Shown: positions 15,429 through 26,796, counted from the first letter of the stretch. The stretch is 64,000 nt of DNA from Solirubrobacteraceae bacterium (GCA_030690545.1 JAUYGN010000094.1:1-64000), one strand, 5' to 3'. Notes: generated from the sequence alone by a model not told the origin. Numbers and translations: made by a program.

Positions 15429-17276
15429 TCAGCGCCTGACGTTGACCGCGTAGCGCTTGCCCGCCGCGACCACCGTGTAGCTGCCGGCGCCGATGCGCCG
15501 CGGGGAGCGCAGCGTCACCCGGCCGTTGCTGCGCAGGATCTTGCCGCGTGCGATCACCCTGCCCTGACGGACGAGCCGCGCGGGGAACGTCCGCACCGAC
15601 GCCTTCGCCGCACGCGGGTTGGCGGCCGCGCGGACGCCGCAGCTGATGCTGCGACCGTCCTTGCTCACGCGGCACGTCGTCGCGCGCGCTGCCGGCGTCC
15701 TCGTGGTCGTCGGCCTGCTCTTGGCGACGGCGCGGTCGCCGCGCCCGTCAGACGCGAGCGCGATGCTCGCCGCTGCGTCTGTGCCCGGAGCGCCTGCGAC
15801 GCCCGTGGTGCCCGGAGCGCCCGCGGCGCCCGGAGCGCCAGGTGCGCCAGCCGGACCGGGCTGCGAGACGCCGCCACCCGTGGGCGGCGGACCTGCCGGC
15901 GGCGGGGTCGGCTGGCTCCCGCCGCGACCGAGCAGCGTCGCGTAGAGGTCCGTCTGGTCGATCAGGCCGGTGACGTTCGCACCCTGCGGTCCCTTCGCCG
16001 CGACGCGGACCGTCGAGCCCGTGTGCGACGAGCCGACGGCCTGCGTGCTGTAGGCGACGGTCATCGGATCGCCGTCCGCCGTGCGCACGGTCGCCGTCTG
16101 GACCCCGCTGTTGGCGCCCGGGACGATCTGCGTCGAGTGCGCGTGGTCGGAGGTGACGATGATCAGCGTGTCGGGGTTGCTGCGCTGGTAGTCGAGCGCG
16201 ACCTTGACCGCCTCGTCGAGCACGACGACGTCGCCGATCGCGCCGCAGATGTCGGCGGCGTGCTCCTGCTTGTCGACCATCGCGCTCTCGACCTGCAAGA
16301 AGAAGCCCTTGCTGTTGTCGAGCAGCTGGATCGCCTTGCGCGTCATCTGCGCCAGCGACGGCTGGATGCCGCGATCGGCCACCGTGCAGCGGGTGTCGGG
16401 GCCGCCAACGCCGCCGGGCTGCGCGACGAGCGGGTTGTAGCGCGGCGTCATGTTGCCGTTGGCGAACAGGCCGAGGATCGGGCCCTCGGACAGCGTCTCG
16501 ATGTCCTCCAGCGCCGCCCGCGTGTCGACGTAGTGGTAGTTGCGGGAGTTCTGCGCGTAGTTGAGCACCGTCCCGCCGGCGTCGATGTTCTGGTTGAAGC
16601 GGCTCAGGCCACCACCGAGGATCACGTCGATGCGATTGTCGACGAGCTGCTCGGCGATCGAGCCCTTGCCGCCGTTGACCTTCCGCGCATGCGCGCAGTT
16701 GCCCATGTCCGCCGGGCCCTGGCATGCGCGCGCGTTGATGTGCGATGCGGCTGCCGCCGGCGTCGCATCGGTGATCTCCGACGTCGTGACGTTGCCCGTT
16801 CGCTTGCCCTCTGCCCTGTACTGCTCGAGCACCGTGACGTAGTCCTCGCCGGGGACCGTGTCGGCGATGCTGGGCCCCTGCGAGACGCGGCCGTCGACGG
16901 TCTTGCGACCCGTCGACCAGGCCGAGGCGGTCGGCGCGGAGTCCGACACGTAGTTGATCGGGTAGTCGGGGCCGGGTCCGGTCTTCAGGCCGTGGACGGT
17001 CATGTCGCCGACGAACGGCAGCTTGTCGAGCTCGAAGCGACCGTTCGCTCCGAGCGCGTAGTTGCGCGCCGCGGTGATCATCGACTCGTCGGTTCCGTCG
17101 CCGATCAGCAGGATGACGTTGCGGGGCTTGGACGAGTCGATCTGCGCGGCCAGGTCGGCGGAGCGGTCGGCGAAGCCGAGCGGGCCGACGGCGAGGGCGG
17201 CAGCCGCCGAGGCGAGCAGCGCTGCGGACAGTCCGCCGGCGGCGAGTGCGCCGCGACGGCTGAAGCGATGGATCAT
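15429..17276 (-). CDS. Tat-exported alkaline phosphatase with collagen-like segment
   Basis: The protein starts MIHRFSRRGALAAGG, a twin-arginine signal, with a GAGGAGG ribosome site eight bases before ATG 17276; the ORF-track GTG at 17300 lies upstream of that site. The catalytic core carries the alkaline phosphatase residues: VILLIGDGTDES, the phosphoserine in SDSAPTASAWSTGRKT, ESAMVDKQEHAAD, VTSDHAHS and the late SSHTGSTV. After about residue 440 comes a Pro-rich linker and a collagen-like run of GAP/GAA triplets, then a basic C-terminal domain of about 100 residues with two cysteines. It would release phosphate outside the cell. The tail may hold it in the wall or form trimers. Confidence 0.9.
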   Translation of the reverse strand: MIHRFSRRGALAAGGLSAALLASAAAALAVGPLGFADRSADLAAQIDSSKPRNVILLIGDGTDESMITAARNYALGANGRFELDKLPFVGDMTVHGLKTGPGPDYPINYVSDSAPTASAWSTGRKTVDGRVSQGPSIADTVPGEDYVTVLEQYRAEGKRTGNVTTSEITDATPAAAASHINARACQGPADMGNCAHARKVNGGKGSIAEQLVDNRIDVILGGGLSRFNQNIDAGGTVLNYAQNSRNYHYVDTRAALEDIETLSEGPILGLFANGNMTPRYNPLVAQPGGVGGPDTRCTVADRGIQPSLAQMTRKAIQLLDNSKGFFLQVESAMVDKQEHAADICGAIGDVVVLDEAVKVALDYQRSNPDTLIIVTSDHAHSTQIVPGANSGVQTATVRTADGDPMTVAYSTQAVGSSHTGSTVRVAAKGPQGANVTGLIDQTDLYATLLGRGGSQPTPPPAGPPPTGGGVSQPGPAGAPGAPGAAGAPGTTGVAGAPGTDAAASIALASDGRGDRAVAKSRPTTTRTPAARATTCRVSKDGRSISCGVRAAANPRAAKASVRTFPARLVRQGRVIARGKILRSNGRVTLRSPRRIGAGSYTVVAAGKRYAVNVRR

Positions 17277-17709
17277 CGGGAGATTCCTCCTCAGGAACAC
17301 TGATACGTCGATGGACGTGATGCGCCCGGGAGTCTTCGATCCGCATCGCGCACAGCCGTGTTCCGGCCGTTACGCCGGCGTGAAGATCTTGTGGCGAGCG
17401 CCCGCCGGGAGCGCGTGGTCAGGCGGACCGCTCACCGGCGGCGCTCAGCTCGCTCGGCCATGCGGGAGCGAGCTGCGGCTCGTGCAGCGTTGCGAGCTCG
17501 CGCTGCTCGCGCGCAGCGCCCGCATCTGGCGCACGCGCTGCAAGGAGCCGGGCACCAGACAGCGACCCTCCTCTGGCACGATCGACGCGGGCGCGCCCGT
17601 CGCCGCTCCACGAGCCATCACGACACCCTCCCGGCCCGCATAATGCGAGGCTATCTCAGTCATGGGCGATACGCTCGAAGTCGTTCGAGCTGCGCCTTGG
17701 GATGCGCCG
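17277..17709. other. Intergenic region without a convincing gene
   Basis: This stretch lies between the phosphatase start and the ArsR stop. The ORF track has small frames here (for example 17445-17663 minus), but their composition is arginine/serine-rich and unlike a protein. I see no clear tRNA, repeat or terminator, and no phosphate box that I can support. It probably holds the phosphatase promoter. Confidence 0.4.
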
Positions 17710-18123
17710 TCAGTCGTCGCCGTGCGAGACGTGCTGCAGCGCGACGTCCATCAGCACGCGGATGTGGGCGTCGGCGAGGGCGTAGTAGACGATCCGGCCC
17801 TCGCGGCGGTTGCGCACGGCACGCTGCGCGCGCAGGATCCGCAGGTGCTGGGAGGTCGCGGTCTCCGACAGGCCAACGCTCGCCGCCAGGTCGCAGACGC
17901 ACAGCTCGCCGGCCTCCAGCAGCGCAGCGACGATCTTCACGCGCGCCGGCTCGGAGAGCACCCGGAACGTCGCCGCGAGCTCACCGGCGAGCTCGGGCGC
18001 CGGCAGGCGCTCGCGCACGGACGCGACGCGCTGCGGGTTGACGACCCGCGTCAGGCAGCGTTCGAGCGGCACCGCCTCGTCGTCGGCGGGCGTCACGTCC
18101 TCGCGTTCGCCGGCATCGCTCAT
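17710..18123 (-). CDS. ArsR/SmtB-family metal sensor (Cd/Pb/Zn type)
   Basis: The winged-helix core shows LSEPARVKIVAALLEAGELCVCDLA, where ELCVCD is the alpha-3N metal-binding motif of CadC/ArsR-type sensors. It is followed by recognition helix SETATSQHLRILRAQ and wing RREGRIVYYAL. Length is about 137 aa from ATG 18123; the ORF-track start at 18156 adds eleven residues with no better ribosome site. It is the second gene of an operon behind the P1B-type ATPase, the usual pairing in which the sensor represses the exporter until Cd, Pb or Zn binds. Confidence 0.88.
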   Translation of the reverse strand: MSDAGEREDVTPADDEAVPLERCLTRVVNPQRVASVRERLPAPELAGELAATFRVLSEPARVKIVAALLEAGELCVCDLAASVGLSETATSQHLRILRAQRAVRNRREGRIVYYALADAHIRVLMDVALQHVSHGDD

Positions 18124-18209
18124 CGTGGTGCCGAGTCTACGCCGAACGACCGGCACGCCCCCCGGAGCGCCGGCCGCCCCGTTGCGGCGCCCCGGCAGCG
18201 GCTGCGCGG

Positions 18210-20684
<2,475 letters not shown>

Positions 20685-20718
20685 CAGCTTGCCTCGATAT
20701 CCGCCCGTGAACGTGTCA

Positions 20719-20728
20719 TCTGCGCAGA
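20719..20728. promoter_or_regulatory. Palindrome upstream of the metal-exporting ATPase gene
   Basis: TCTGCGCAGA is a perfect 10-base palindrome 35 bases before the ATPase start, near an AT-rich GATATA that could be part of the promoter. It is a reasonable binding site for the ArsR sensor encoded in the same operon, but it is short. Confidence 0.3.
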
Positions 20729-20781
20729 CGTGAAGATATACCGTTCGCGCGCGTCCTACCACCGGAAGGCGTGGCCGATCG

Positions 20782-21564
20782 CTACGGCGGCATCGCTCGC
20801 CGCTGCCGGCCCCGCACGAGCGCGCTCAACGCTGCGGCCCGCGCGGATGCGTGCCGCTGTGTCGCATCCGCCTCGCCCTCGCCGCTGCGTGCCGCCAGCT
20901 CGCGGATGTCGGCGACCTCCCCGCACCACGTGTCGGCCAGCACGCGGTCGTGGGTGATCAGCAGGACGCCGAGCTCCTGCTCGGCCTGGATCGCGGCGAT
21001 CGCCTCGAGCAGGGCGGCCTGCGTCGAGACGTCGAGCATCGACGACAGCTCGTCGCAGATCAGATAGCGCGGCGCCACGATCAACGCTCGGGCGAGGCAG
21101 GCACGCTGCAGCTGCCCCTCGGAGACCTCGTGCGGGAAGCGCTCGAGCAGGTCGTACGTCAGGCCGACCCGCGTCGCCCAGTCGTGCAGCAGGACCGCGC
21201 ACTCGGCGTCGCGCGCGGCCAGCAGGCGGCTCGCCACAAGCGGCTCGAGGATCGCCTCGCCGACGCGCAGGCGCGGGTCGACCGCCATCCGCGGCGACTG
21301 GAAGACGAGCTGCACGCGATGGCGCAGCTCGCAACGGCAGTGCACCCCCCACACGTCGATGCGATCGCCGTCGACCGTCAGCGAGCCGTCGTCGGGGGCG
21401 AGCAGCATCGCCATCACCTGCGCGAGCGTGCTCTTGCCCGACCCGCTGGGACCGACGAGGCCGAGGCGCTGACCGCGCTCGAGCTGCAACGATGCGCCGT
21501 CGACGGCGACGACGTGCCCGCCGGACGCGCGGTAGCTCTTGCTGATGCGCTCAGCGCGCAGCAT
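20782..21564 (-). CDS. Peptide/nickel-class ABC transporter, second ATPase subunit
   Basis: Walker A GPSGSGKST, Q-loop LVFQSPRM, and a signature region VSEGQLQRACLARAL (VSEGQ rather than LSGGQ) are present. The Walker B is ICDELSSMLD, in which the usual DEP/DEA is replaced by DELSSMLD, and the switch histidine is in LITHDR. The 260-residue protein is shorter than OppF/DppF and lacks their C-terminal cysteine motif. It overlaps the first ATPase gene by 14 bases and ends the five-gene operon. The altered signature suggests it may be the less active ATPase of the pair. Confidence 0.88.
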   Translation of the reverse strand: MLRAERISKSYRASGGHVVAVDGASLQLERGQRLGLVGPSGSGKSTLAQVMAMLLAPDDGSLTVDGDRIDVWGVHCRCELRHRVQLVFQSPRMAVDPRLRVGEAILEPLVASRLLAARDAECAVLLHDWATRVGLTYDLLERFPHEVSEGQLQRACLARALIVAPRYLICDELSSMLDVSTQAALLEAIAAIQAEQELGVLLITHDRVLADTWCGEVADIRELAARSGEGEADATQRHASARAAALSALVRGRQRRAMPP

Positions 21565-22492
21565 GGACGAAGCAGCGCGCGAGCACGCCGTCGGGTGCGG
21601 GATAGAGGTCGGGCAGCGCCTCGGTGCAGCGATCGAAGCGATCCGGGCAGCGATCGGCGAACGCGCAGTGGCCGGGCAGCGCGGTCAGCTCCGGCGCCAT
21701 GCCGGGGATCGACTTGCCCTCGCGCTCGGGCAGCGCGCGAAGCAGCTCGCGACCGTACGGATGCGCCGGCGCCTCGAAGAACGCCGCCGTCGGGCCGAGC
21801 TCGACGATCCGGCTGGCGTACAGCAGCGCGATCCACCCGGCCAGCCGCTGCGCGAGGCGCAGGTCGTGCGTGATGACGAGCAGCGACGCGCCGCGCGCCG
21901 AGATCTCCTGCAGCTGGGCGGCGGTCGTCTCGACGAGCTCGGAGTCCAGGCCCGACGTCGGCTCGTCGGCGATCACGACGTCGGGCTCGCCGACGAGCGC
22001 CATCGCGTTGACGATCCGCTGCTGCATGCCGCCCGACAGCTGGTGGATGTAGCGCCCGCCGATGAAGTCGAAGTCCAGGCCGAGCTCGCCGAGCAGCGCG
22101 CGCAGCCGCCTGCGCGCCTGCTCCTCGCTCAGCCCGCGGGCACGCGCACCCTCGATCAGCTGGCCGCCGAGCGTGCGCACGGGATTCAGCGACGACGCCG
22201 GGCTCTGCGGGATCAGCGCCATGCGCCTGGCTCGCAGCTCGCGCAGCGCGGCCGGCGCGAGGCCGAGCAGCTCGGTGCCGCCGAGCCGGACCGAGCCCGC
22301 GACGTCGACGTTGCGCGGCAGCAGCGACAGCAGCGTGTGGGCGAGCACGGTCTTGCCGCTGCCGCTCTCACCGACGACGAGCAGCAACTCGCCCGGCTCG
22401 ATCGCGACGCTCGCCTCCGACAGCGCCCGCACGATGCCGCGTCGCGTGCGGAAGCCGACCGACAGCGCGTCCACCTCGAGCAGCGCGCTCAC
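21551..22492 (-). CDS. Peptide/nickel-class ABC transporter, first ATPase subunit
   Basis: This is a complete DppD/OppD-type ATPase: Walker A GESGSGKT, Q-loop LIPQSPASSLNPVRT, signature LSGGMQQR, Walker B VIADEPTSGLD, switch VITHDLRLA. The C-terminal oligopeptide/dipeptide motif has the cysteine cluster GHCAFADRCPDRFDRC, which can bind an iron-sulfur cluster in some relatives. The GTG start at 22492 overlaps the permease stop (GTGA). Length about 313 aa. Confidence 0.93.
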   Translation of the reverse strand: MSALLEVDALSVGFRTRRGIVRALSEASVAIEPGELLLVVGESGSGKTVLAHTLLSLLPRNVDVAGSVRLGGTELLGLAPAALRELRARRMALIPQSPASSLNPVRTLGGQLIEGARARGLSEEQARRRLRALLGELGLDFDFIGGRYIHQLSGGMQQRIVNAMALVGEPDVVIADEPTSGLDSELVETTAAQLQEISARGASLLVITHDLRLAQRLAGWIALLYASRIVELGPTAAFFEAPAHPYGRELLRALPEREGKSIPGMAPELTALPGHCAFADRCPDRFDRCTEALPDLYPAPDGVLARCFVHAAR

Positions 22493-23388
22493 AGCTCGAG
22501 CTCCGAGCGCCAGCGCGGGTGCAGGTGCTCGCGCCAGTACTCCGCGATCGTGCCGATCGTCATCGCGATCGCCAGCAGCGCCAGGCCGGGGAACAGCGCG
22601 ATCCACCAGCCGCCGGCGAGCAGCGAGCGTTGCCCGTCGGCGAGGATGTTGCCGAGCGATGCCTGGTGGGGCTCCAGGCCGAGCCCGAGGAACGAGTACG
22701 CCGACTCGTGGAACACGGCGTGCGGCACGGTCAGGACGAACGCCAGGCCGACCGCCGGCAGGAGGTGGGGCAGGTAGTGGCGCCGCGCGAGCCGGTGGCG
22801 GCTCGCGCCGCCGCCGATCGCCGCCAACACGAACGGGCGCTCGCGCACCGACAGCAGCTCCCCGCGCACGATCCGCGCCAGCGACGGCCAGTGCGTGAAG
22901 CCGATCGCGAGCATGATCGCGCCCGTGCCGCCGAGCACCGGGCGGAAGAGCACGAGCAGCAGGACGCCGAACAGGAAGTGGTTCTGCGACGCGAAGACAT
23001 CGGTCATGCGCATCAGCACGGCGTCGGCCCTGCCGCCGAGCGTCCCCGCCAGCACTCCGACGAGTGCGCCGACGGCGACGGCCGCAAGCGATGCCAGGAC
23101 GGCGATCACGAGCGAGATGCGAACACCGTGCAGCACCCGCGTGAGCAGGTCGCGACCGACTTCGTCGGTGCCCATCGGATGCGCCGCAGTGGGCCCCTCG
23201 AGCACGTGGTCGAGATCGACGGCGGTGTCGTCGAGCGGCGCGACGACGTTCGCCAGCAGCCCGGCGACGACGAGCAGCGCGAGCACGCCCGCCGCGACGC
23301 GCATGTACGTCGGCCAGCGCCGCGCCGTCTCGACGAGCCGCTGCGTCAGCCCGCCGCGCAGGCGCAGCGCGGCGCCGGCCGCGCTCAT
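22489..23388 (-). CDS. Peptide/nickel-class ABC transporter permease (DppC type)
   Basis: The protein begins MSAAGAALRL with a long cytoplasmic N-terminus. It then carries the DppC-family block GPTAAHPMGTDEVGRDLLTRVLHGVRISL, and later the transporter coupling loop AAIGGGASRHRLARRHYLPHLLPA. Five or six membrane helices are visible. The ATG overlaps the upstream permease stop by four bases and the stop overlaps the ATPase start, so the operon is fully coupled. Length about 299 aa. Confidence 0.92.
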   Translation of the reverse strand: MSAAGAALRLRGGLTQRLVETARRWPTYMRVAAGVLALLVVAGLLANVVAPLDDTAVDLDHVLEGPTAAHPMGTDEVGRDLLTRVLHGVRISLVIAVLASLAAVAVGALVGVLAGTLGGRADAVLMRMTDVFASQNHFLFGVLLLVLFRPVLGGTGAIMLAIGFTHWPSLARIVRGELLSVRERPFVLAAIGGGASRHRLARRHYLPHLLPAVGLAFVLTVPHAVFHESAYSFLGLGLEPHQASLGNILADGQRSLLAGGWWIALFPGLALLAIAMTIGTIAEYWREHLHPRWRSELEL

Positions 23389-24350
23389 GCCGCCGCCTCG
23401 CGCACGCGCGGGTCCATGACGCGGTACAGCACGTCGGCCAGCAGGTTGCCGAGCACGACGAAGACCGACGCGCACAACGTGATCCCGAGGATCATCGGGA
23501 TGTCCTCGCTGAGCGCCGCCTGCAGCGCGAGCTGCCCGAGCCCGGGCCAGCCGAAGATGCTCTCGATCAGCACGGCGCCGCCGACGAGCTCGGCGAGGTG
23601 CGTGCCGGTCAGCGTGACGAACGGGATCAGCGCGTTGGGCAGCGCGTAGCGCAGCAGCACCGCGACCTCGCCGATCCCCTGAGCACGAGCGAATTGCACG
23701 TGGTCCTCGCGCAGGACCTCCAGCAGCGTGTTGCGCACGTAGAGCGTGAACCACGCGTAGCCCGTCAGCGCGAGCACGACCATCGGCAGGATCAGGTGGT
23801 CGAAGTCGATGCTCGCGCTCTGCACCGAGCGCGGGTCCGACGTGAATCCGGCCGGCAGCCAGCCGAGCTCGATCGAGAAGACGTACAGCGCCAGCAGCCC
23901 GACCCAGAACGACGGCGCGGCCGTGTTGAAGTAGCACGACGTCCGTACCAGCCAGTCGAAGACGGTCCCGCGAAAGGCCGCCGCGAGCACCCCGAAGACG
24001 AGGCCGCCGACGAGGACGAGCAGCAGCGCCCCGCCGATCAGCGCGATCGACGCACTCGCCCGCGACACGATCTCCGGGCCGACCGGCTGACCGCCGGCGA
24101 CGATCGAGTGGCCCATGTCGCCCCGGGCGATGTTGCCGATCCAGCGTCCGAAGCGCTCGTGGAGCGGCTGGTCGAAGCCCCACGCGCGGGCGATCTCGGC
24201 CTTGCGCTCGGTGCTGACGTTGCTCTCCGCGCCGACGTACGCCTCGACGGGATCGAACGGCGAGATCTCGGTCAGCGCGAACGTGACGGTCGCGACCGCC
24301 AGCAGGACGAGCGGCAGCACCGCCAGGCGCCGTGCGATGAGCTTGAGCAT
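23385..24350 (-). CDS. Peptide/nickel-class ABC transporter permease (DppB type)
   Basis: It starts MLKLIARRLAVLPLVLLAVATVTFAL, the DppB opening, followed by an extracellular loop with WGFDQPLHERFGRWIGNIARGDMGHS. The coupling loop reads LREDHVQFARAQGIGEVAVLLRYALPNALIP, and IFGWPGLGQLALQAAL near the C-terminus is the standard block. Length 321 aa. It forms the membrane channel with the DppC-type partner. Confidence 0.93.
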   Translation of the reverse strand: MLKLIARRLAVLPLVLLAVATVTFALTEISPFDPVEAYVGAESNVSTERKAEIARAWGFDQPLHERFGRWIGNIARGDMGHSIVAGGQPVGPEIVSRASASIALIGGALLLVLVGGLVFGVLAAAFRGTVFDWLVRTSCYFNTAAPSFWVGLLALYVFSIELGWLPAGFTSDPRSVQSASIDFDHLILPMVVLALTGYAWFTLYVRNTLLEVLREDHVQFARAQGIGEVAVLLRYALPNALIPFVTLTGTHLAELVGGAVLIESIFGWPGLGQLALQAALSEDIPMILGITLCASVFVVLGNLLADVLYRVMDPRVREAAA

Positions 24351-24369
24351 GACGCCCGGCCGGATCGGC

Positions 24370-25980
24370 TCAGCTCTTGGGCTCGATCGTCCAGTCCTCG
24401 AGATTCCAGGTCGTCCCGCGCGAGAAGCCGTGCGCGTGCGGCTCGACCTGCGGCTCGACGCCCTGCACGCGCTTGGACACGACCGAGATGTGGCGCAGGC
24501 GCACGAGCCACAGCCAGCTGGCGTCCTCTGCGAGCGCCTCCTGGAGCTTCACGTAGTCCTGCTTGCGCTCGTCCTGGTCGAGCTTGGAGCGCGCGGCGTC
24601 GAGCGCCGCGTCGATCTCGGCGTTGCGCGTGCGCGGGTAGTTCGTGAACGGATCGTCGTCGTTGGCGAACGTCGAGTGAAACAGCGTGTAGAGCTCGATG
24701 TCGGGGTCATACGGCGTGCCGTAGCCGAACTCCGTCGCGCCCCGGTCCTGGCGCTTCTCGATGACGTCGAAGGTCAGGCCCTCGAGCTTGACGTCGACGC
24801 CGATCTCCTTCATCTGCGCGGCGAAGGCGAGCGCGACGTCCTTGCGCACGCTGTCGCTGGCCGGATACATCAGCGTGAACGAGAGATCGCGGCCGCCCTT
24901 GGAGCGCGTCGCGTCGCCGCTGCGCGTCCAGCCGGCGGCGTCGAGCAGGCGACCGGCCTCGTCGGGGTCGTAGGGCCGCTCGGCGACCGGGCTGTAGGCC
25001 CAGTGGCCCTTCATGATCGGTCCGAAGGCCGGTTCGCCGGCACCCGCCAGCGCGCCCTCGACGATCTTCTCGCGGTCGACCGCGAACGACAGCGCGCGCC
25101 GCACGGCGGCATCGCGCAGCACCGGGTCGCGGTTGGGCAGCGCGGCCACGCGCGCGTCGGCGGTGGGGATCTCGAAGACGTTGTAGTTGCCGTTGCGGCG
25201 CACGCGATCGGCGAGCTTCGGCACGATTCCGGCGGCGTCGATCGTGCCCTTCTCGAGCAGGGCGACGCGGGCGTTCTCGTCCTCGACGGCCGTCAGCACG
25301 ATGCGCTGGATCTTCGGGGCTCCGCGGAAGTAGTCGGGGTTGGCCTCCATCACGATCCGGCCGCCCGGCTCGAACTCCTCGAGGACGTACGGGCCGGTGC
25401 CGACCGGCTTGCGATTGAAGGCGGTCGTCTTGATGTCCTCGCCCTCGAGCCGGGCGGCTGGGACGATCCCGATCTGCAGCTTGTCGTCGAAGGCCGGATC
25501 GGCGCGGTTGAGCGTGAACCGCACCGTCGTGTCGTCGACCGCCGTCGCCTCGTCGAGCGAGTCGAGCAGCGTCGCCAGCGGCGAGGCTGAGTCCTCGTCG
25601 AGGATCGCGTTGTAGGTGAACGCGACGTCCTTGGCCGTGAACGCCGTGCCGTCGTGGAACTTGACGTCGTCGCGCAGCCTGACCGTCACGGTCCTGCCGT
25701 CGTCGCTGCGCTCGGGCATCTCGCTGGCGAGATCGGGCTCGGCGGTCAGGTCCTTGGCGTAGCGCAGCAGTCCGTTGAAGAACTTCTGGTTGCCCTCGTA
25801 GACGTTGTCGGAGGCGATCGGGTTGAGGTTCTCCGGCTGGCCCGGCAGCGCGATGACGAGCGTGCCGCTCGCGACCGCGTCGTCGCCCGCTGTGTCGTCG
25901 CCGGCGCCGCCGCAGCCGGCGAGCCCGATCGCCAGCGCGACGAGTCCTGCGGCGACGCTTCCGAGATGCAGCTTGCTCAT
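24370..25980 (-). CDS. Peptide/nickel-class ABC transporter substrate-binding lipoprotein
   Basis: The start MSKLHLGSVAAGLVALAIGLAGCGG is a lipoprotein signal with lipobox LAGC, so the protein is anchored outside the membrane. GAGGAACG stands before ATG 25980; the ORF-track start at 26112 is a shadow. Family-5 solute-binding features are PENLNPIASDNVYEGNQKFFNGLL, VTVRLRDDVKFHDGTAFTAKDVAFTYNAI, PVGTGPYVLEEFEPGGRI and AVRRALSFAVDREKIV. Length about 536 aa. The family binds peptides, nickel chelates or other solutes; which one cannot be read from sequence. The divergent Fur-family regulator suggests a metal or metallophore. Confidence 0.92.
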   Translation of the reverse strand: MSKLHLGSVAAGLVALAIGLAGCGGAGDDTAGDDAVASGTLVIALPGQPENLNPIASDNVYEGNQKFFNGLLRYAKDLTAEPDLASEMPERSDDGRTVTVRLRDDVKFHDGTAFTAKDVAFTYNAILDEDSASPLATLLDSLDEATAVDDTTVRFTLNRADPAFDDKLQIGIVPAARLEGEDIKTTAFNRKPVGTGPYVLEEFEPGGRIVMEANPDYFRGAPKIQRIVLTAVEDENARVALLEKGTIDAAGIVPKLADRVRRNGNYNVFEIPTADARVAALPNRDPVLRDAAVRRALSFAVDREKIVEGALAGAGEPAFGPIMKGHWAYSPVAERPYDPDEAGRLLDAAGWTRSGDATRSKGGRDLSFTLMYPASDSVRKDVALAFAAQMKEIGVDVKLEGLTFDVIEKRQDRGATEFGYGTPYDPDIELYTLFHSTFANDDDPFTNYPRTRNAEIDAALDAARSKLDQDERKQDYVKLQEALAEDASWLWLVRLRHISVVSKRVQGVEPQVEPHAHGFSRGTTWNLEDWTIEPKS

Positions 25981-26116
25981 CGTTCCTCGCCTTCGCTTCC
26001 GTGAGCGCGAACCGGCGCCGATGCCCTGGTCGGCGCACCTCCCCGCGACCGGTCCGTGATCCCGCGAGCACGGGACGACGCGACCGTAACACACTGGTGC
26101 TAGGACTTGCAATGTC

Positions 26117-26146
26117 GTCGCGTTTACTGCCCGGTCGCGTTTGCTG
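26117..26146. promoter_or_regulatory. Direct repeat in the divergent ABC transporter/Fur-family promoter region
   Basis: GTCGCGTTTACTG (26117-26129) recurs with one mismatch as GTCGCGTTTGCTG (26134-26146), 17 bases further on. A TTGCAAT lies just upstream. Two copies about one and a half turns apart between divergent genes fit an operator for the Fur-family protein, though Fur-family sites are more often inverted repeats. Confidence 0.4.
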
Positions 26147-26173
26147 GGCGTTCTCGAGGCCTTCAGCCGACCG

Positions 26174-26680
26174 ATGCGCTACGTTGCGATCGTGACCGTC
26201 TCGCCGGACCGCGCTCCCGTCGTCGTCACCACCCTCGACGAGGCGATCGACGCCGTCCGCGCCACCGGGCTGCGCCTCACCGCGGCCCGCCGACTCGTGC
26301 TCGAAGCGCTGCTCGCGGCACGCGGGCCGATCAGCGCCGAGGACATCGCCGACGGCCTCGGCGGCACGATGACCCAATCGGACATCGCCTCCGTCTACCG
26401 CAACCTCGAGACGCTCGGCGAGCTCGGGCTCGTGCGCCACTTCCACGCCGGACACGGTCCCGGCCGCTACGTGCTGGAAGGCCTCGGCGAGCACGAGTAC
26501 CTCGCCTGCGAATCCTGCGGCAAGCTCGAGTCCGTCCAGCCGCAGGCGCTCGACCCCGTCCGCGACAGCGTCCGCGAGCTGACCGGCTTCGAGGCACGCT
26601 TCTCGCACTTCCCGATCGTCGGCCTCTGCGCCGCCTGCGCCGCCGAGAAGCGCACGGCCCGCACCACCCACACACACTGA
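26174..26680 (+). CDS. Fur-family metalloregulator (Fur/Zur/Nur/PerR type)
   Basis: The winged helix is visible in GLRLTAARRLVLEALLAARGPISAEDIADGL and DIASVYRNLETLGELGLVRHFH. The dimerisation domain has the metal residues HAGHGPGRY, EHEYLACESCG and a second CxxC, CAACA, so a structural zinc site is complete. The short C-terminal tail THTH adds two more histidines. Length about 168 aa from ATG 26174; a GTG at 26192 is an alternative. It diverges from the ABC transporter it probably regulates. The metal could be Zn, Fe or Ni; the nickel context of the window makes Nur worth testing. Confidence 0.87.
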   Translation: MRYVAIVTVSPDRAPVVVTTLDEAIDAVRATGLRLTAARRLVLEALLAARGPISAEDIADGLGGTMTQSDIASVYRNLETLGELGLVRHFHAGHGPGRYVLEGLGEHEYLACESCGKLESVQPQALDPVRDSVRELTGFEARFSHFPIVGLCAACAAEKRTARTTHTH

Positions 26681-26796
26681 CGCGCGTCGCCCGGTCCCGC
26701 TCCGAGCGTCGACATTCCCGATCCGCCGGGCAGCGGGCGCCATGCCGGGTCGCGTGACGTTGGCGCCGACGACCCGTCGCGCCTACGCTGTCGGTC

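Noticed and set aside
15780-15860. Tandem DNA repeat in the phosphatase gene
   Set aside because: The repetition (GCGCCCGGAGCGCC-like) is explained by the encoded collagen-like triplets, so it is part of the protein rather than an independent repeat element.
16023-17303. 426-residue plus-strand ORF opposite the alkaline phosphatase
   Set aside because: Antisense to a gene with a complete catalytic motif set; no recognisable protein features.
17445-17663. 72-residue minus-strand ORF between phosphatase and ArsR
   Set aside because: Composition is Ser/Arg/Ala-rich, with no convincing ribosome site at its start and no family features. The region is left as intergenic.
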